Source: Pseudomonas putida (GTDB lineage Bacteria > Pseudomonadota > Gammaproteobacteria > Pseudomonadales > Pseudomonadaceae). From it: 64,000 nucleotides of DNA. A model generated the notes under the pieces. It did not search any database. It worked only from the letters and a program-made list of their open reading frames with translations, and was not told the origin of the DNA. Within the stretch, counting starts at the first letter, position 1. Every line of letters starts with the position of its first letter. The translations under genes were made by a program, and so were the position numbers. The stretch spans positions 3,108,001 to 3,172,000 of the forward strand of contig NZ_CP029693.1 in assembly GCF_003228315.1 (NCBI RefSeq), read 5' to 3'. This document shows positions 29,305 through 39,628 of this stretch, piece by piece.

Positions 29305-32151
29305 ATGGATAAGACCTACCAGCCGCACGCCATTGAAACTTCCTGGTACAACACCTGGGAGTCCGAGAATTACTTCGCCCCGCAAGGCGCGGGCGAGTCC
29401 TACACCATCATGATCCCGCCGCCGAACGTCACCGGCAGCCTGCATATGGGTCATGGCTTCAACAACGCGATCATGGACGCCCTGATCCGTTTCCGCCGCA
29501 TGCAGGGTCGCAATACCCTGTGGCAGCCGGGTACCGACCACGCCGGTATCGCCACGCAAATGCTGGTGGAGCGTCAACTCGAAGCCCAGGGCCAGAATCG
29601 CCATGATCTGGGCCGCGACAAATTCCTCGAGAAAGTCTGGGAGTGGAAGGATCAGTCCGGCGGCAACATCAGCCGTCAGATCCGCCGCCTCGGTTCGTCC
29701 GTGGACTGGAGCCGCGAGCGCTTCACCATGGATGACGGTCTTTCCGAAGCCGTTAAAGAAGCCTTCGTGCGCCTGCACGAAGACGGTCTGATCTACCGCG
29801 GCAAGCGCCTGGTCAACTGGGACACCAAGCTGCACACGGCGATTTCCGACCTCGAAGTGGAAAACCACGACGAGAAAGGCTTCCTGTGGAACCTGAAGTA
29901 CCCGCTGGCCGATGGCGCCAAAACCGCTGAAGGCAACGATTACCTGATCGTCGCGACCACGCGTCCGGAAACCATGCTCGGCGACTCCGCCGTAGCCGTT
30001 AACCCGAACGACGAACGCTACCAGGCCCTGATCGGCAAATTCGTCGAGCTGCCGCTGGTCGGCCGCCGCATCCCGATCATCGCCGACGATTACTGCGATC
30101 CTGAATTCGGCACCGGCTGCGTGAAAATCACCCCGGCCCACGATTTCAACGACTACGAAGTCGGCAAGCGCCACAACCTGCCGCTGCTGAACATCTTCGA
30201 CAAGAACGCCAACGTTCTGCCTGCGGTCCAGGCGTTCAACCTCGACGGCACGCTGAACGAGAGCATCGACGGCAAGATCCCGGCCGAATACGCAGGCCTT
30301 GAGCGTTTCGAAGCGCGCAAGCAGATCGTCGCCGCCTTCGACGCCGCAGGCCTGTTGGTCAGCGTCAACGATCACGCCCTGAAAGTGCCGAAAGGCGACC
30401 GCTCCGGCACCATCATCGAGCCGTGGCTGACCGACCAGTGGTACGTCTCCACCAAGCCGCTGGCCGAGCCTGCGATCGCCGCCGTTGAAGACGGCCGCAT
30501 CCAGTTCGTGCCCAAGCAGTACGAAAACATGTACTTCTCGTGGATGCGTGACATCCAGGACTGGTGCATCAGCCGTCAGTTGTGGTGGGGCCACCGCATT
30601 CCGGCCTGGTACGACGAGTCGGGCAAAGTTTACGTCGGTCGCGACGAAGCCGAAGTGCGCGCCAAGCACAACATCGGTCCTGATGTTGCGCTGCAACAGG
30701 ACAACGACGTCCTCGACACCTGGTTCAGCTCGGGCCTGTGGACCTTCTCCACCCTGGGCTGGCCGGAAAAGACCGAGTTCCTGAAGAAATTCCACTCCAC
30801 CGACGTGCTGGTCACTGGCTTCGACATCATTTTCTTCTGGGTCGCCCGGATGATCATGCTGACCATGCACCTGATCAAGAACGAGGACGGCACCCCGCAG
30901 GTTCCGTTCAAGACCGTTTACGTGCACGGTCTGGTGCGTGATGGCCAGGGCCAGAAGATGTCCAAGTCCAAGGGCAACGTCCTGGACCCGCTGGACATCA
31001 TCGACGGTATCGAACTCGAAACCCTCGTGCAGAAGCGCACCTCGGGCCTGATGCAGCCGAAACTGGCGAAGAAGATCGAGAAGGCGACCCGCGAGGAGTT
31101 CGCCGAGGGTATCGCCAGCTACGGCACCGACGCCCTGCGCTTCACCTTCTGCTCGCTGGCGTCCACCGGTCGCGACATCAAGTTCGACATGGGCCGCGTC
31201 GAAGGCTATCGCAACTTCTGCAACAAGATCTGGAACGCTGCGCGCTACGTGTTGGACAAGGGCGAAGACTGCGGCCAGAACGGCGAAGCCTACGAGCTGT
31301 CGCTGGCTGATCGCTGGATCATTTCCCAGCTGCAACGCACCGAAGCCGAAGTGACCCGCCAGCTGGATCAATTCCGTTTCGACCTGGCCGCACAAGCCTT
31401 GTACGAGTTCATCTGGAACCAGTATTGCGACTGGTACCTGGAACTCTCCAAGCCTGTGCTGTGGGACGAGAACGCGCCGGTCGAGCGTCAGCGCGGCACC
31501 CGTCGCACGCTGGTTCGCGTACTGGAAGTGGCCCTGCGCCTGGCGCACCCGTTCATGCCATTCATCACCGAAGAAATCTGGCAGCGCATCGCGCCGCTGG
31601 CCGGTATCGAAGGCAAGACCATCATGCTGCAGCCCTGGCCAGTGGCCAACGAAGCACGCATCGATCAGGCCGCCGAAGACGACATTGAATGGCTCAAGGG
31701 CCTGATGCTCGGCACACGCAACATTCGTGGCGAAATGAACATCGGCCCGGGCAAACCGCTGCCGCTGTTCCTGAAGAACGTCAGCGCCGAGGATCAGCGT
31801 CGCCTGACCGAAAACGAAGCACTGCTGAAGAAACTGGCACGCCTGGAATCGATCACCGTGTTGGCCGCTGGCGAAGAAGCACCACTGTCCGCCACCGCAC
31901 TGGTCGGCGAGATGGAAGTGCTGGTGCCAATGGCCGGCCTGATCGACAAGGGTGCGGAACTGGCGCGCCTGGACAAGGAAATCCAGCGCCTGCAAGGCGA
32001 AGTGCAACGCGTTGGCGGCAAGCTGTCGAACGCTGGCTTCGTCGATAAGGCACCCGCTGAAGTGATCGAGAAGGAACGCGCCAAACTGGCCGAGGCTGAA
32101 CAGGCCCTGGGCAAGCTGGCGGAGCAACATGCGCGGATTGCCAGTCTGTAA
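29305..32151 (+). CDS. valS: Valyl-tRNA synthetase
   Basis: Charges tRNA(Val) with valine; 948 residues, class I. The HIGH motif appears as [15 protein letters not shown] near residue 42. The editing domain lies between about residues 200 and 340. KMSKS is in [16 protein letters not shown] near residue 550. An anticodon-binding domain follows and a C-terminal coiled-coil arm is visible ([23 protein letters not shown]). No T-box or leader structure is evident upstream. The long opposite-strand frame is a coding shadow. Confidence 0.98.
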   Translation: MDKTYQPHAIETSWYNTWESENYFAPQGAGESYTIMIPPPNVTGSLHMGHGFNNAIMDALIRFRRMQGRNTLWQPGTDHAGIATQMLVERQLEAQGQNRHDLGRDKFLEKVWEWKDQSGGNISRQIRRLGSSVDWSRERFTMDDGLSEAVKEAFVRLHEDGLIYRGKRLVNWDTKLHTAISDLEVENHDEKGFLWNLKYPLADGAKTAEGNDYLIVATTRPETMLGDSAVAVNPNDERYQALIGKFVELPLVGRRIPIIADDYCDPEFGTGCVKITPAHDFNDYEVGKRHNLPLLNIFDKNANVLPAVQAFNLDGTLNESIDGKIPAEYAGLERFEARKQIVAAFDAAGLLVSVNDHALKVPKGDRSGTIIEPWLTDQWYVSTKPLAEPAIAAVEDGRIQFVPKQYENMYFSWMRDIQDWCISRQLWWGHRIPAWYDESGKVYVGRDEAEVRAKHNIGPDVALQQDNDVLDTWFSSGLWTFSTLGWPEKTEFLKKFHSTDVLVTGFDIIFFWVARMIMLTMHLIKNEDGTPQVPFKTVYVHGLVRDGQGQKMSKSKGNVLDPLDIIDGIELETLVQKRTSGLMQPKLAKKIEKATREEFAEGIASYGTDALRFTFCSLASTGRDIKFDMGRVEGYRNFCNKIWNAARYVLDKGEDCGQNGEAYELSLADRWIISQLQRTEAEVTRQLDQFRFDLAAQALYEFIWNQYCDWYLELSKPVLWDENAPVERQRGTRRTLVRVLEVALRLAHPFMPFITEEIWQRIAPLAGIEGKTIMLQPWPVANEARIDQAAEDDIEWLKGLMLGTRNIRGEMNIGPGKPLPLFLKNVSAEDQRRLTENEALLKKLARLESITVLAAGEEAPLSATALVGEMEVLVPMAGLIDKGAELARLDKEIQRLQGEVQRVGGKLSNAGFVDKAPAEVIEKERAKLAEAEQALGKLAEQHARIASL

Positions 32152-32167
32152 CGGCAAATCGTGATGA

Positions 32168-32197
32168 AAGAGGGAGGCCCATGTGGTCTCCCTTTTT
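32168..32197 (+). terminator. Intrinsic terminator after valS
   Basis: AGGGAG and CTCCCT arms around GCCCATGTGGT, followed by a run of T residues, about 20 bp after the valS stop. Confidence 0.8.
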
Positions 32198-32229
32198 TAT
32201 GCCCGCCATTGTCCAAACCCCATAGCCCC

Positions 32230-32297
32230 TGTAGGAGCAAGGCTTGCCCGCGATGACGCCTTCGAAATCGCCATCGCGGGCAAGCCTTGCTCCTACA
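32230..32297. repeat. Short REPIN, GTAGGAGCAAGGCTTGCC type
   Basis: Compact inverted REP pair with only a few bases between the arms, in the valS-rlmF spacer. It hybridises the GTAGGAG end of one variant with the CAAGGCTTGCC stem of the other. Confidence 0.85.
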
Positions 32298-32367
32298 GGT
32301 CCCCGTGCTGTCATTGTCTGTGGGACAATGCCCGCCACTTTTTGCCATACCTGAATCGACCACGCCC

Positions 32368-33393
32368 ATGAACACCCCTCGTACCCCCAAACCCGCGCGT
32401 AAAAAGCCCGACACGAAGACCCAGGCCAAAGCCGTGGAGCCTCGGGAAAAGGCCAGCCTGCACCCGCGCAATCGCCATCAGGGTCGCTACGACTTTCCCG
32501 CGCTGATCAAAAGCACGCCGGAATTGGGCAAGTTCGTGATCATCAATCCGTACGGCAAGGAAAGCATCGACTTCGCCAGCCCCGAGGCGGTGCGGGTGTT
32601 CAATCGGGCGCTGCTCAAGGCGTTCTACGGTATCGCCCATTGGGACATTCCCGCCGACTACCTGTGCCCACCGGTGCCGGGACGTGCCGACTACGTGCAC
32701 TTCCTCGCCGACCTGCTGGCCAGCGGCAATGATGGTGTGATCCCCCGTGGCGCCGCCGTGAAGGTGCTGGACGTGGGTACCGGCGCCAACTGCGTGTATC
32801 CGCTGATCGGCCATAGCGATTACCGCTGGCATTTCCTCGGCTCCGACATCGACGCCACCGCCATCGCCGCCGCCAAAACCATCATTGCGGCCAACGGCCT
32901 GAACAAGGCCATCCAGATTCGCCAGCAAAGCAACCGCAAGCAGATTCTCCTGGGCCTGTTGGAGAGCGATGAACGGTTCGACCTGACGATGTGCAATCCA
33001 CCGTTCCATTCATCCCTGGAAGAGGCCACCCGTGGCAGCAGCCGCAAATGGCGCGCGCTGGGCAAGGCCGATCCGAAGCGCAAGCTACCGGTACTGAATT
33101 TCGGTGGGCAGGCAGCTGAATTGTGGTGCGAGGGCGGCGAGGTGCGCTTCGTCACGCAATTGATCAGCGAGAGCGCACAGGTGGGGCAACAGGTGTTGTG
33201 GTTCAGCACCCTGGTGTCGAAAGCCTCGAACCTGCCGGCGATGCAAACCGCACTGAAAAAGGCCGGCGCGCTGGAGAGCCATGTGGTGGAGATGTCACAA
33301 GGTCAGAAGCAGAGTCGATTCGTAGCGTGGACCTTCCAGACCCCGGCTCAACAGCAAGTTTGGCGCGAGCGCTGGACGCAAAAATCCCTGTAG
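32368..33393 (+). CDS. rlmF: 23S rRNA (adenine1618-N6)-methyltransferase
   Basis: SAM-dependent methyltransferase of 341 residues modifying A1618 of 23S rRNA. A basic N-terminal tail rich in Lys and Pro precedes the family block [17 protein letters not shown]. Motif I is [16 protein letters not shown] and the N6-adenine catalytic motif is NPPF (MCNPPFHSS). The ATG at 32368 is the start; the open frame from 32287 is REPIN-derived. The TAG stop at 33391-33393 is part of the GTAGGAG end of the following REPIN, so the last residues may have been set by that insertion. Confidence 0.92.
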   Translation: MNTPRTPKPARKKPDTKTQAKAVEPREKASLHPRNRHQGRYDFPALIKSTPELGKFVIINPYGKESIDFASPEAVRVFNRALLKAFYGIAHWDIPADYLCPPVPGRADYVHFLADLLASGNDGVIPRGAAVKVLDVGTGANCVYPLIGHSDYRWHFLGSDIDATAIAAAKTIIAANGLNKAIQIRQQSNRKQILLGLLESDERFDLTMCNPPFHSSLEEATRGSSRKWRALGKADPKRKLPVLNFGGQAAELWCEGGEVRFVTQLISESAQVGQQVLWFSTLVSKASNLPAMQTALKKAGALESHVVEMSQGQKQSRFVAWTFQTPAQQQVWRERWTQKSL

Positions 33394-33479
33394 GAGCGAG
33401 CCTGCTCGCGATGGCGGTGGATCAGCCACCTTCTTTAGTGACCGACATACCGCCATCGCGAGCAGGCTCGCTCCTACAG
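33389..33479. repeat. REPIN overlapping the rlmF stop codon
   Basis: Inverted pair of the GTAGGAGCGAGCCTGCTCGC type. Its first bases contain the TAG that ends rlmF, so the repeat abuts coding sequence with no gap. Confidence 0.88.
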
Positions 33480-33516
33480 TTATTTGCTGTGGTGATTGCG
33501 GGTAAATCACAGACAC

Positions 33517-33558
33517 AAAAAAACCGTGCCCGGATCGCTCCGGCGCACGGTTTTTTTT
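33517..33558. terminator. Bidirectional intrinsic terminator
   Basis: ACCGTGC (33523-33529) and GCACGGT (33545-33551) form the stem, with an A-run to the left and eight T residues to the right. It ends the HU gene on the minus strand (8 bp past its stop) and can end rlmF on the plus strand. Confidence 0.9.
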
Positions 33559-33565
33559 CTGCGTC

Positions 33566-33847
33566 TTACTTGTTCACAGAGTCGGTCAGGGCTTTGGCCA
33601 CAACCAGCTTGATCACTTTCTTGGCAGGGATTTCGATGGCAGCGCCGGTCGAAGGGTTACGGCCGGTGCGGGCAGGACGCTCAGTCACTTTCAGTTTGCC
33701 GATGCCTGGCAGGGTGATTTCGCCGCCGTTTTCCAGCTGATCGGCAACGATTTGGCCCAGTTGGTCCAGAGCGTTACGCGCGGTGGTTTTTGGCGCGTCG
33801 ATGGCTTCAGCGATGTCGGCGATCAGTTGGTCTTTAGTAAGAGCCAT
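33566..33847 (-). CDS. HU-family DNA-binding protein
   Basis: Nucleoid protein of 93 residues that bends DNA as a dimer. MALTKDQLIADIAEAID starts the helical body, LPGIGKLKVTERPARTGRNPSTGAAIEIPAKK forms the beta-arm region with the intercalating RNP motif, and a short C-terminal helix ends it. It differs from the canonical HupB-type sequence I recall and is one of several HU paralogues expected in Pseudomonas. The ATG at 33847 fits the family; an in-frame TTG at 33868 is ignored. It is divergent from another nucleoid-associated gene, yejK. Confidence 0.93.
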   Translation of the reverse strand: MALTKDQLIADIAEAIDAPKTTARNALDQLGQIVADQLENGGEITLPGIGKLKVTERPARTGRNPSTGAAIEIPAKKVIKLVVAKALTDSVNK

Positions 33848-34243
33848 GTAGTGTTCCTTCCCTATCAAATTTCATATGGATTGCAGAGTGCAGTGTCAGC
33901 CATCGAGCCCGATCTTCTGGATCTGGCACCCTCGGCGATAACCGCGACGAGTCGGGTTATAGATACCGAAATCAGGGTTTGGTTCGACCTGACATTTGCT
34001 GACTGCACGCTTAACGCAGTGACTTCGCGCAAGACCGCGCAAAACTAGCACAGAGACGGGGAAATATCCGCTTCCAGCGACCCGTTTGGTCAGCTTTATT
34101 GCTCTAAATCGGGAAAAAACAGCATAAGCGCCGTCGGTCGCCGCGCAATTGCCCTTCGTGCCGCGCCAAAACCAGTGGTTGCGGTACACTTAGCGCTTTT
34201 TCGGGGGAGCCCGCCCTCCTCCTTTCAACCAGCCGAGAAGCCC
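33848..34243. other. Divergent spacer between HU and yejK genes
   Basis: 396 bp with no supported gene. It should hold the promoters of both genes. A TATAAC in minus orientation near 33956 is a possible HU -10 box, but no good -35 was found. No repeat or riboswitch was seen. Confidence 0.4.
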
Positions 34244-35248
34244 ATGCCGATCCGTCATTGCATCGTCCACCTGATCGACAAAAAACCCGACGGCACCCCC
34301 GCAGTTCTCCACGCTCGCGATTCTGAGCTGGCCGAGTCCGCCGCCATCGAGAACATGCTTGCCGACCTCAATGAGAGCTACAACGCCAAACAGGGCAAAG
34401 CCTGGGGCCTGTTTCATCCGGAGTCCGGCGCCTTCCCCTTCAGCGGCTGGCTGAAGGAATACCTCGAGGGCGGCCAGGACTTCACCGCCTTCAGCCGCGT
34501 GGCGGTGGAGCATCTGCAAAAACTGATGGAAGAGTCGAACCTCTCGGTGGGTGGCCATGTGCTGTTCGCGCATTATCAGCAAGGCATGACCGACTACCTG
34601 GCCATCGCCCTGCTGCACCACAGCGAAGGCGTGGCAGTGACCGACGAACTGGACGTGACCCCGTCCCGTCACCTGGACCTGGGCCAACTGCATCTGGCAG
34701 CGCGCATCAACGTTTCCGAGTGGCAGAACAACAAGCAGTCCAAGCAGTACATTTCGTTCATCAAGGGCAAGAACGGCAAGAAGGTCTCGGAATATTTCCG
34801 CGACTTTATCGGCTGCCAGGAAGGCGTGGATGGCCCCGGCGAAACCCGCACCCTGCTCAAGGCCTTCAGTGACTTCGTCGAAAGCGAAGACTTGCCGGAA
34901 GACTCCGCCCGGGAAAAAACCAAGACCCTGGTGGATTACGCCAGCAGCCAGGCCAAGCTCGGCGAGCCCATGGGCCTGGAAGAACTGTCGGAGCTGATCG
35001 ACGAAGAACGCCCGAAAGCCTTCTACGATCACATTCGCAACAAGGACTACGGCCTGTCACCGGAAATCCCGGCCGACAAGCGCACCCTGAACCAGTTCCG
35101 CCGCTTCACCGGTCGCGCCGAAGGCTTGTCCATCAGCTTCGAAGCGCACCTGCTGGGTTCGAAGATCGAATATGACGAAGAAGCCGGGACCCTGATCATC
35201 AAAGGCCTGCCAACGTCACTGACCGATCAGCTCAAGCGTCGCAGCTGA
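34244..35248 (+). CDS. ndpA: Nucleoid-associated protein YejK/NdpA
   Basis: 334-residue cytoplasmic protein of the 37-kDa nucleoid-associated (NdpA) family, found with the nucleoid but of uncertain function. The start [17 protein letters not shown] is characteristic, as are [42 protein letters not shown] in the middle and the C-terminal [19 protein letters not shown]. The ATG at 34244 lies 69 bp inside the open frame. The stop overlaps the next start (TGATG). Confidence 0.93.
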   Translation: MPIRHCIVHLIDKKPDGTPAVLHARDSELAESAAIENMLADLNESYNAKQGKAWGLFHPESGAFPFSGWLKEYLEGGQDFTAFSRVAVEHLQKLMEESNLSVGGHVLFAHYQQGMTDYLAIALLHHSEGVAVTDELDVTPSRHLDLGQLHLAARINVSEWQNNKQSKQYISFIKGKNGKKVSEYFRDFIGCQEGVDGPGETRTLLKAFSDFVESEDLPEDSAREKTKTLVDYASSQAKLGEPMGLEELSELIDEERPKAFYDHIRNKDYGLSPEIPADKRTLNQFRRFTGRAEGLSISFEAHLLGSKIEYDEEAGTLIIKGLPTSLTDQLKRRS

Positions 35249-35598
35249 TGCTGGGCAATGTGCTGAAGAAATTCCTGCTGATCCTGCTCGTGGTCGTGGT
35301 TTATCAGAACTGGGGCAAGATCGAGCGGGTGTTCAACCCGTCGCAAATGGTGTCCGAGCAGACGCAGGCCACGGCCAAAGTCGTGCTCTACAGCACCGAA
35401 TGGTGCGGCTACTGCAAACTGACCCGGCGCTTTCTCGACCAGAAAGGCATTCCGTACAAGGAATTCGATATCGAGAAAGACGCCGAGGCACGCAAGGCCT
35501 ATCAGGCGCTGGGCGGCGGCGGGATTCCGTTCATCGATGTGAACGGAACGCTGATTCGCAAGTACGACCCGGATGCGATTCTGGCGGCCCTGAAATAA
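35248..35598 (+). CDS. Membrane-anchored glutaredoxin-like protein
   Basis: 116 residues. An N-terminal hydrophobic segment (residues 5-19, VLKKFLLILLVVVVY) is followed by a glutaredoxin domain with the dithiol active site WCGYC near residue 52, GIPFID with the cis-Pro, and the YDPDAILAAL end. The anchor is uncleaved in appearance, so the domain probably faces the periplasm or stays tethered. The start overlaps the ndpA stop by one base, so the two genes are co-translated. Confidence 0.87.
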   Translation: MLGNVLKKFLLILLVVVVYQNWGKIERVFNPSQMVSEQTQATAKVVLYSTEWCGYCKLTRRFLDQKGIPYKEFDIEKDAEARKAYQALGGGGIPFIDVNGTLIRKYDPDAILAALK

Positions 35599-35607
35599 TC
35601 CAGTCCC

Positions 35608-35698
35608 TGTAGGAGCTAGGCTTGCCCGCGATGGCCACGACACGGTGTAACAAGCACACCGAGTTATCGTTCATCGCGGGCAAGCCTTGCTCCTACAG
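35608..35698. repeat. REPIN, CAAGGCTTGCC type
   Basis: Inverted pair between the convergent glutaredoxin and GST genes, 2 bp from the GST stop codon. The left arm carries a mismatch (GAGCTAGGCTTGCC). Confidence 0.85.
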
Positions 35699-35700
35699 GG

Positions 35701-36636
35701 TTACCGGGTTTCGATGTGGAAACCGAAACGCGGAAAGTGCACATGCACCACACCGCCACGCGGATCTTCGCGGCGCAGGATCAGCTCCTCGCTACCGGCA
35801 AACAACAACTCCCCGGCCACCGGATCTACGCCATAGTCAGTCGCGGCGATCACCACCTGCTGGCCAGCCTTGAATCCATTCGGATCGACAAACTGCTCAT
35901 CCGGCAATGCGGCGGGTATGGAGTCACGTGCAACCGCCAGCGCCTCTTCCGAGGTCATCTCACTCGACGCGCCATGACCGAAACCCAACACCCGAGCCAA
36001 CCAGGCCGCCACCGCCGGATAGCTATCCACATAGGGTGCCGTGACCGGTGTGGCCTTGAGGAACCACAGCGGATGCGCCATGGCGAAATCGGCAATCGAG
36101 GGTTCACCAAACAGGTAGTCACCCTCCTCGCGCTGCAGCTGTTGCTCCAACCGCGCCATGATCGTGGGCCATTGATGCTTGGCTTGCTCAGCGCTCAACC
36201 TGGTAGCGCTGCCGCCACTGAACAGCGCGGCGCGATCCGCCACAAACGCCTTGATCGCCTCCTGCGGCAAGTGGCCAAAACGTGCGGCAATCGATTCCGG
36301 CTGAAACACCAGGCTGACTGCGTGCTGGAACACCACCGAATCGGCCCACGCGGCGAAGCTGGCAGCGATCATTTCCTGACCTTCCGGGAAGAACGCCGGC
36401 AGGGCCTTTTCCCGCTCCAGCCGGCGAGCGATCAAGGCCGTATCGCAATAGATATCCGCGCCAATCTGCAACACCGGCGTCTTGCGGTAGCCACCGGTCA
36501 GCGCCGTCAGGTCGGGTTTTGGCATCACCGGCGAGATCTTCACCGAGCGCCAGGACAGGCCTTTGAAGCCCAACAGCAGGCGGGCCTTTTCGGCAAAGAG
36601 GGACGTCGGGTAATGATGAAGAATCAATTCGGACAT
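35701..36636 (-). CDS. Glutathione S-transferase family protein
   Basis: 311 residues. The N-terminal thioredoxin-like domain reads ILHHYPTSLFAEKARLLLGFKGLSW and has the GYRKTPVLQIGADIYCDTALIARRLE glutathione-site pattern. The helical domain spans about residues 85-210 and includes GGSATRLSAEQ and the N-capping DYLFGEPSIADFAMAHPLWF. About 90 further residues at the C-terminus form an extra beta-rich region (LPDEQFVDPNGFKAGQQVVIAATDYG) unlike ordinary GSTs. The substrate is unknown. Confidence 0.88.
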   Translation of the reverse strand: MSELILHHYPTSLFAEKARLLLGFKGLSWRSVKISPVMPKPDLTALTGGYRKTPVLQIGADIYCDTALIARRLEREKALPAFFPEGQEMIAASFAAWADSVVFQHAVSLVFQPESIAARFGHLPQEAIKAFVADRAALFSGGSATRLSAEQAKHQWPTIMARLEQQLQREEGDYLFGEPSIADFAMAHPLWFLKATPVTAPYVDSYPAVAAWLARVLGFGHGASSEMTSEEALAVARDSIPAALPDEQFVDPNGFKAGQQVVIAATDYGVDPVAGELLFAGSEELILRREDPRGGVVHVHFPRFGFHIETR

Positions 36637-36724
36637 GCTCGGCTCCGCCGCGCTCAGAAGGGATCACCAGCTTAGCGCGCAATCAATGGACGGAATACGA
36701 ATCTGCCTGATGGGACCCGATCAG

Positions 36725-37063
36725 TCAGATTGATAAGCCAGCGGCGGCACTGGCCACCAGACACTCCTTGGCGCTTTTTTTGAGTTTTTTGATCAGCCGC
36801 TCCTGACGCAGCGCTTCGCTTTTGTCGCGACACGCTTCGGTGTAGACCAGTGCCATGGCGGGGCTGGAGAGAAAGAAGCGCGCGCCTTTGCCGCTTTGGT
36901 GCTTGGCGAAGCGCCGCACGGGATCGTCGCTGATCCCGCAGTAAAGCGAGCCATTGGCCGCGCGTACGAGGTAGACGAACCAGGGTTTGCTCACCGCGGG
37001 TTCAACGTCGACAGGGTTTTCGCTTTGGGTGGTCACTTGAGGATCAAGGCTTGAAAGAAACAA
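36725..37063 (-). CDS. GIY-YIG nuclease-domain protein (YhbQ/UPF0213-like)
   Basis: 112 residues with a single GIY-YIG domain: [37 protein letters not shown] from about residue 28, so the motif reads VYL...YCG. The conserved Arg, His and the Glu of [14 protein letters not shown] follow. The first 25 residues are not conserved in the family and the true start may be downstream. Function is not established. It ends close to the NTF2-like gene, 12 bp away. Confidence 0.86.
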   Translation of the reverse strand: MFLSSLDPQVTTQSENPVDVEPAVSKPWFVYLVRAANGSLYCGISDDPVRRFAKHQSGKGARFFLSSPAMALVYTEACRDKSEALRQERLIKKLKKSAKECLVASAAAGLSI

Positions 37064-37075
37064 ACCGCAATATTA

Positions 37076-37546
37076 TCAGCGACCGGCCTGAAATGCCTTC
37101 AGCCCCTTCAAGGCCTGCGCGCGCACTGCGTTGCGGACCAGCGGCGTCCAGCCGAGCAGCAAGCCCTTGAAACCCAGGGCCTGACGCGACCAAGCCCACA
37201 GATCGAAGCTATCGTGGTGTTCGCAGATCTTGCCGTCGCGAAAAACGAAGCGTGCCTGGATGTCGTTGACCACGACATTGCCGGTCTGACTGAAGAGATA
37301 GGTCGCCACCCAATGGGCGCCGCCCGTGCGCTCGTCGCTGCGCACATTGTCGAAGGTCAGGGAAAAATCCTTGGCCCGAGTGGTCAGCATGCGCCACATG
37401 TCGCCGGCATCACGGCCACGCAGTTCGCCGAACGCGGGATCGCTGAACACCACATCGTCGGTGTAGCAGGCGGACATGGCTTCGGCGTCGAGTCGCTGAA
37501 AGGCCTGGTAGAACCGGGTGATCACGGCGTTGTGAGCTTCACTCAT
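37076..37546 (-). CDS. NTF2-like (SnoaL-type) protein
   Basis: 156 residues folding as a cone-shaped alpha-plus-beta barrel: AVITRFYQAFQRLDAEAMSACYTDDVVFSDPAF, then HWVATYLFSQTGNVVVNDIQARFVFRDGKICEHHDSFDLWAW. Relatives include isomerases and domains of no known activity, so no function is proposed. The ATG at 37546 is chosen from the conserved MSEAHNAVI start. Same strand as the GIY-YIG gene. Confidence 0.84.
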   Translation of the reverse strand: MSEAHNAVITRFYQAFQRLDAEAMSACYTDDVVFSDPAFGELRGRDAGDMWRMLTTRAKDFSLTFDNVRSDERTGGAHWVATYLFSQTGNVVVNDIQARFVFRDGKICEHHDSFDLWAWSRQALGFKGLLLGWTPLVRNAVRAQALKGLKAFQAGR

Positions 37547-37658
37547 GGGCAGACTCCCTGTTGTGCACAGTGGTATCGAAAGATGGCCTGCACGATAGTC
37601 TGCAAATGCGCGCAAGACCACCGGCATTCGTGGGCCGAATGCCAGCAGTGCGGGAGAT

Positions 37659-38966
37659 TCAGATTTTTTCGCTTTGCACCTGAACGTACAGGGCTCGTCC
37701 GGCGCCGAGGCCGGCGATGATCGCACCCAGGCCAATCACACCGAAGATCCAGCCCACCGCGTTCCAGCCACCGGTCCAGTCATGCACGATGCCCACCGCG
37801 AACGGCCCCATGGACGCCAGGGTGTAACCAAACCCTTGGGCCATGCTCGACAGGTTGGCTGCAACATGGGAGTCCCGTGAGCGCAACACTATCAGAGTCA
37901 GCGCCAGGCTAAAGGTTGCGCCCTGCCCCAGACCGAGCAGGATCGCCCAGCCCCACAAGCCTTCGATCGGCGCATACAGGCAACCGAACAGGCCACCGAG
38001 GGTCATCACCATCACGATCACGATCGCCGGGCGTTGATCCTTGCCGCGAGTGGCCAGCCAGGGTGCGGCCAGGGAACTGGCCAGTTGCACGATCACCGAA
38101 CCCGACAGCACGAGGCCAGCCTGGGTCGGCGTGAGGCCTCGACCGATGAGGATCGATGGCAACCAGCCAAACACGATGTACGCCAGGGACGACTGCAGGC
38201 CCATATACAAGGTCACCTGCCAGGCCAGTGGGTCGCGCAGCAATCCCCGGACGCGGTAGGCAACGTTGTGCGTGCCGTGCTTCTGGCCAACCTGCGGCAA
38301 CCAGAACAGCGCCGCGACGAGCGCAGGTATCACCCAGAAACCGAGGCCTAACGTCCAGCTTTTGTCGAAGTGCTCGCTGAGCGGCACGGTCGCGCCCGCC
38401 GCCATCGCCGCGCCCAGGCACAGGGCCATGGTGTAAACGCCGGTCATGGTGCCGGCCTGTTTGGCGAAGTCGCGTTTGACGATGCCCGGCAGCAACACAC
38501 CGATCACACCAATGCTGGCACCGGCCAACACGCTGCCGGCGAACAGGCCGATTTCACCGAAGGAACTGCGCAGGATGATCCCGCCGGCGAGGGTCAGCAG
38601 AATGCCCAGCACCACCCGTTCGGCGCCGAAACGTCGGGCCAGAACCGGGGCCAATGGGGCAAACAGTCCCAGGCACAGTACCGGCAGGGTCGTCAGCAAA
38701 CCGGCTTGCGATGCCGATAATCCAAGGCTTTTCGACACCTCGCTGAGCATCGGCGCCATGCTCGACAGCGCCGGCCGCAAGTTCAGCGCTACCAGAATCA
38801 ACCCCAGCAGCAACAGCCATGGCCGCCGCAGGACCGGATGGCTTTGCTGGACCTGTTCATCGTCGGCCTCGGCGTCGATCAGCAGTTCTTCGAGCTCCGC
38901 CTTGCGTTTGGCTTCGGTGACTTGGCTGTTGCTGCTGGGCATGGCGTTCTCGGTTTCAAGGTTCAT
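37659..38966 (-). CDS. MFS transporter, CynX/NimT type
   Basis: 435-residue transporter with twelve predicted helices from about residue 50, after a hydrophilic N-terminal tail. Typical CynX-family stretches are LALNLRPALSSMAPMLSEVSKSLGLS, LLTTLPVLCLGLFAPLAPVLARRFG and GIVKRDFAKQAGTMTGVYTMALCLGAA. The substrate is unknown. It overlaps the 3' end of the GntR gene by 11 bp, so it is co-transcribed with its likely regulator. Confidence 0.88.
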   Translation of the reverse strand: MNLETENAMPSSNSQVTEAKRKAELEELLIDAEADDEQVQQSHPVLRRPWLLLLGLILVALNLRPALSSMAPMLSEVSKSLGLSASQAGLLTTLPVLCLGLFAPLAPVLARRFGAERVVLGILLTLAGGIILRSSFGEIGLFAGSVLAGASIGVIGVLLPGIVKRDFAKQAGTMTGVYTMALCLGAAMAAGATVPLSEHFDKSWTLGLGFWVIPALVAALFWLPQVGQKHGTHNVAYRVRGLLRDPLAWQVTLYMGLQSSLAYIVFGWLPSILIGRGLTPTQAGLVLSGSVIVQLASSLAAPWLATRGKDQRPAIVIVMVMTLGGLFGCLYAPIEGLWGWAILLGLGQGATFSLALTLIVLRSRDSHVAANLSSMAQGFGYTLASMGPFAVGIVHDWTGGWNAVGWIFGVIGLGAIIAGLGAGRALYVQVQSEKI

Positions 38967-39615
38967 TGATCAACTGCCTCGACAAGGCTTTGGCCCGTTC
39001 CGGGTCGCGTTGCTCGACGGCTTCGAGCAGTTCGATATGCAGGTCGAACACTTCCTGGCGGCGCGGGGTGATGTTCAGGCAATGGCGCAGTTGCTCGCCG
39101 ACGACACTGGAGAAATAGCGATACAACTCGCTGAGGGTCGGGTTGTGCGCGGCGTCCACCAGGCGGCGGTGGAACACCAGATCGCAGGCGATGTAGGTAT
39201 CGAGATCGCCGTGATAGTGACTGCCGCTGACACCCAGCGCCTCGCGCAAGGCCACCAGGTCTTCCTCGGTTCTGCGCAAGGCAGCGAGTCCGATCGCCTC
39301 GACCTCAAGGATGTGCCGGGTCTCGCGGGCCTGCTCGAGGGAGCACTGCGACAACACTTTGAGGGTATCCAGTGGATCGACCACCGCCCGCAGGTAACTG
39401 CCGTCGCCCTGACGGATTTCGATCAAGCCGGAAAACGCCAGCACCCGCATGGCTTCGCGCACGGTGTTGCGGCTGATGCCCAGTTCGGCGGACAGCTCGG
39501 GTTCGGTGGGCAGGCGCTGGCCGACGACCCATACACCTTTATTGATGCGCTGACGCAACTGATCCAGGGCCTGATCGACCAACGATCGTTTCACTAATGG
39601 AGAAATGTCTGACAT
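38956..39615 (-). CDS. GntR/FadR-subfamily transcriptional regulator
   Basis: 219 residues. A winged helix (LVDQALDQLRQRINKGVWVVGQRLPTEPELSAELGISRNTVREAMRVLAFSGLIEIRQGDGSYL) occupies residues 10-75. The all-helical FCD effector domain follows with the metal-site pattern of CDLVFHRRLVDAAHN. It probably controls itself and the overlapping CynX-like transporter: two palindromes lie just upstream. The ATG at 39615 is used. The effector is unknown. Confidence 0.92.
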   Translation of the reverse strand: MSDISPLVKRSLVDQALDQLRQRINKGVWVVGQRLPTEPELSAELGISRNTVREAMRVLAFSGLIEIRQGDGSYLRAVVDPLDTLKVLSQCSLEQARETRHILEVEAIGLAALRRTEEDLVALREALGVSGSHYHGDLDTYIACDLVFHRRLVDAAHNPTLSELYRYFSSVVGEQLRHCLNITPRRQEVFDLHIELLEAVEQRDPERAKALSRQLINEP

Positions 39616-39628
39616 GGAATTCGCCCTT

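Noticed and set aside
28810..32157. An 1115-codon open frame on the minus strand opposite valS
   Set aside because: Antisense to valS and composed of shadow-type sequence with no recognisable domain or plausible start.
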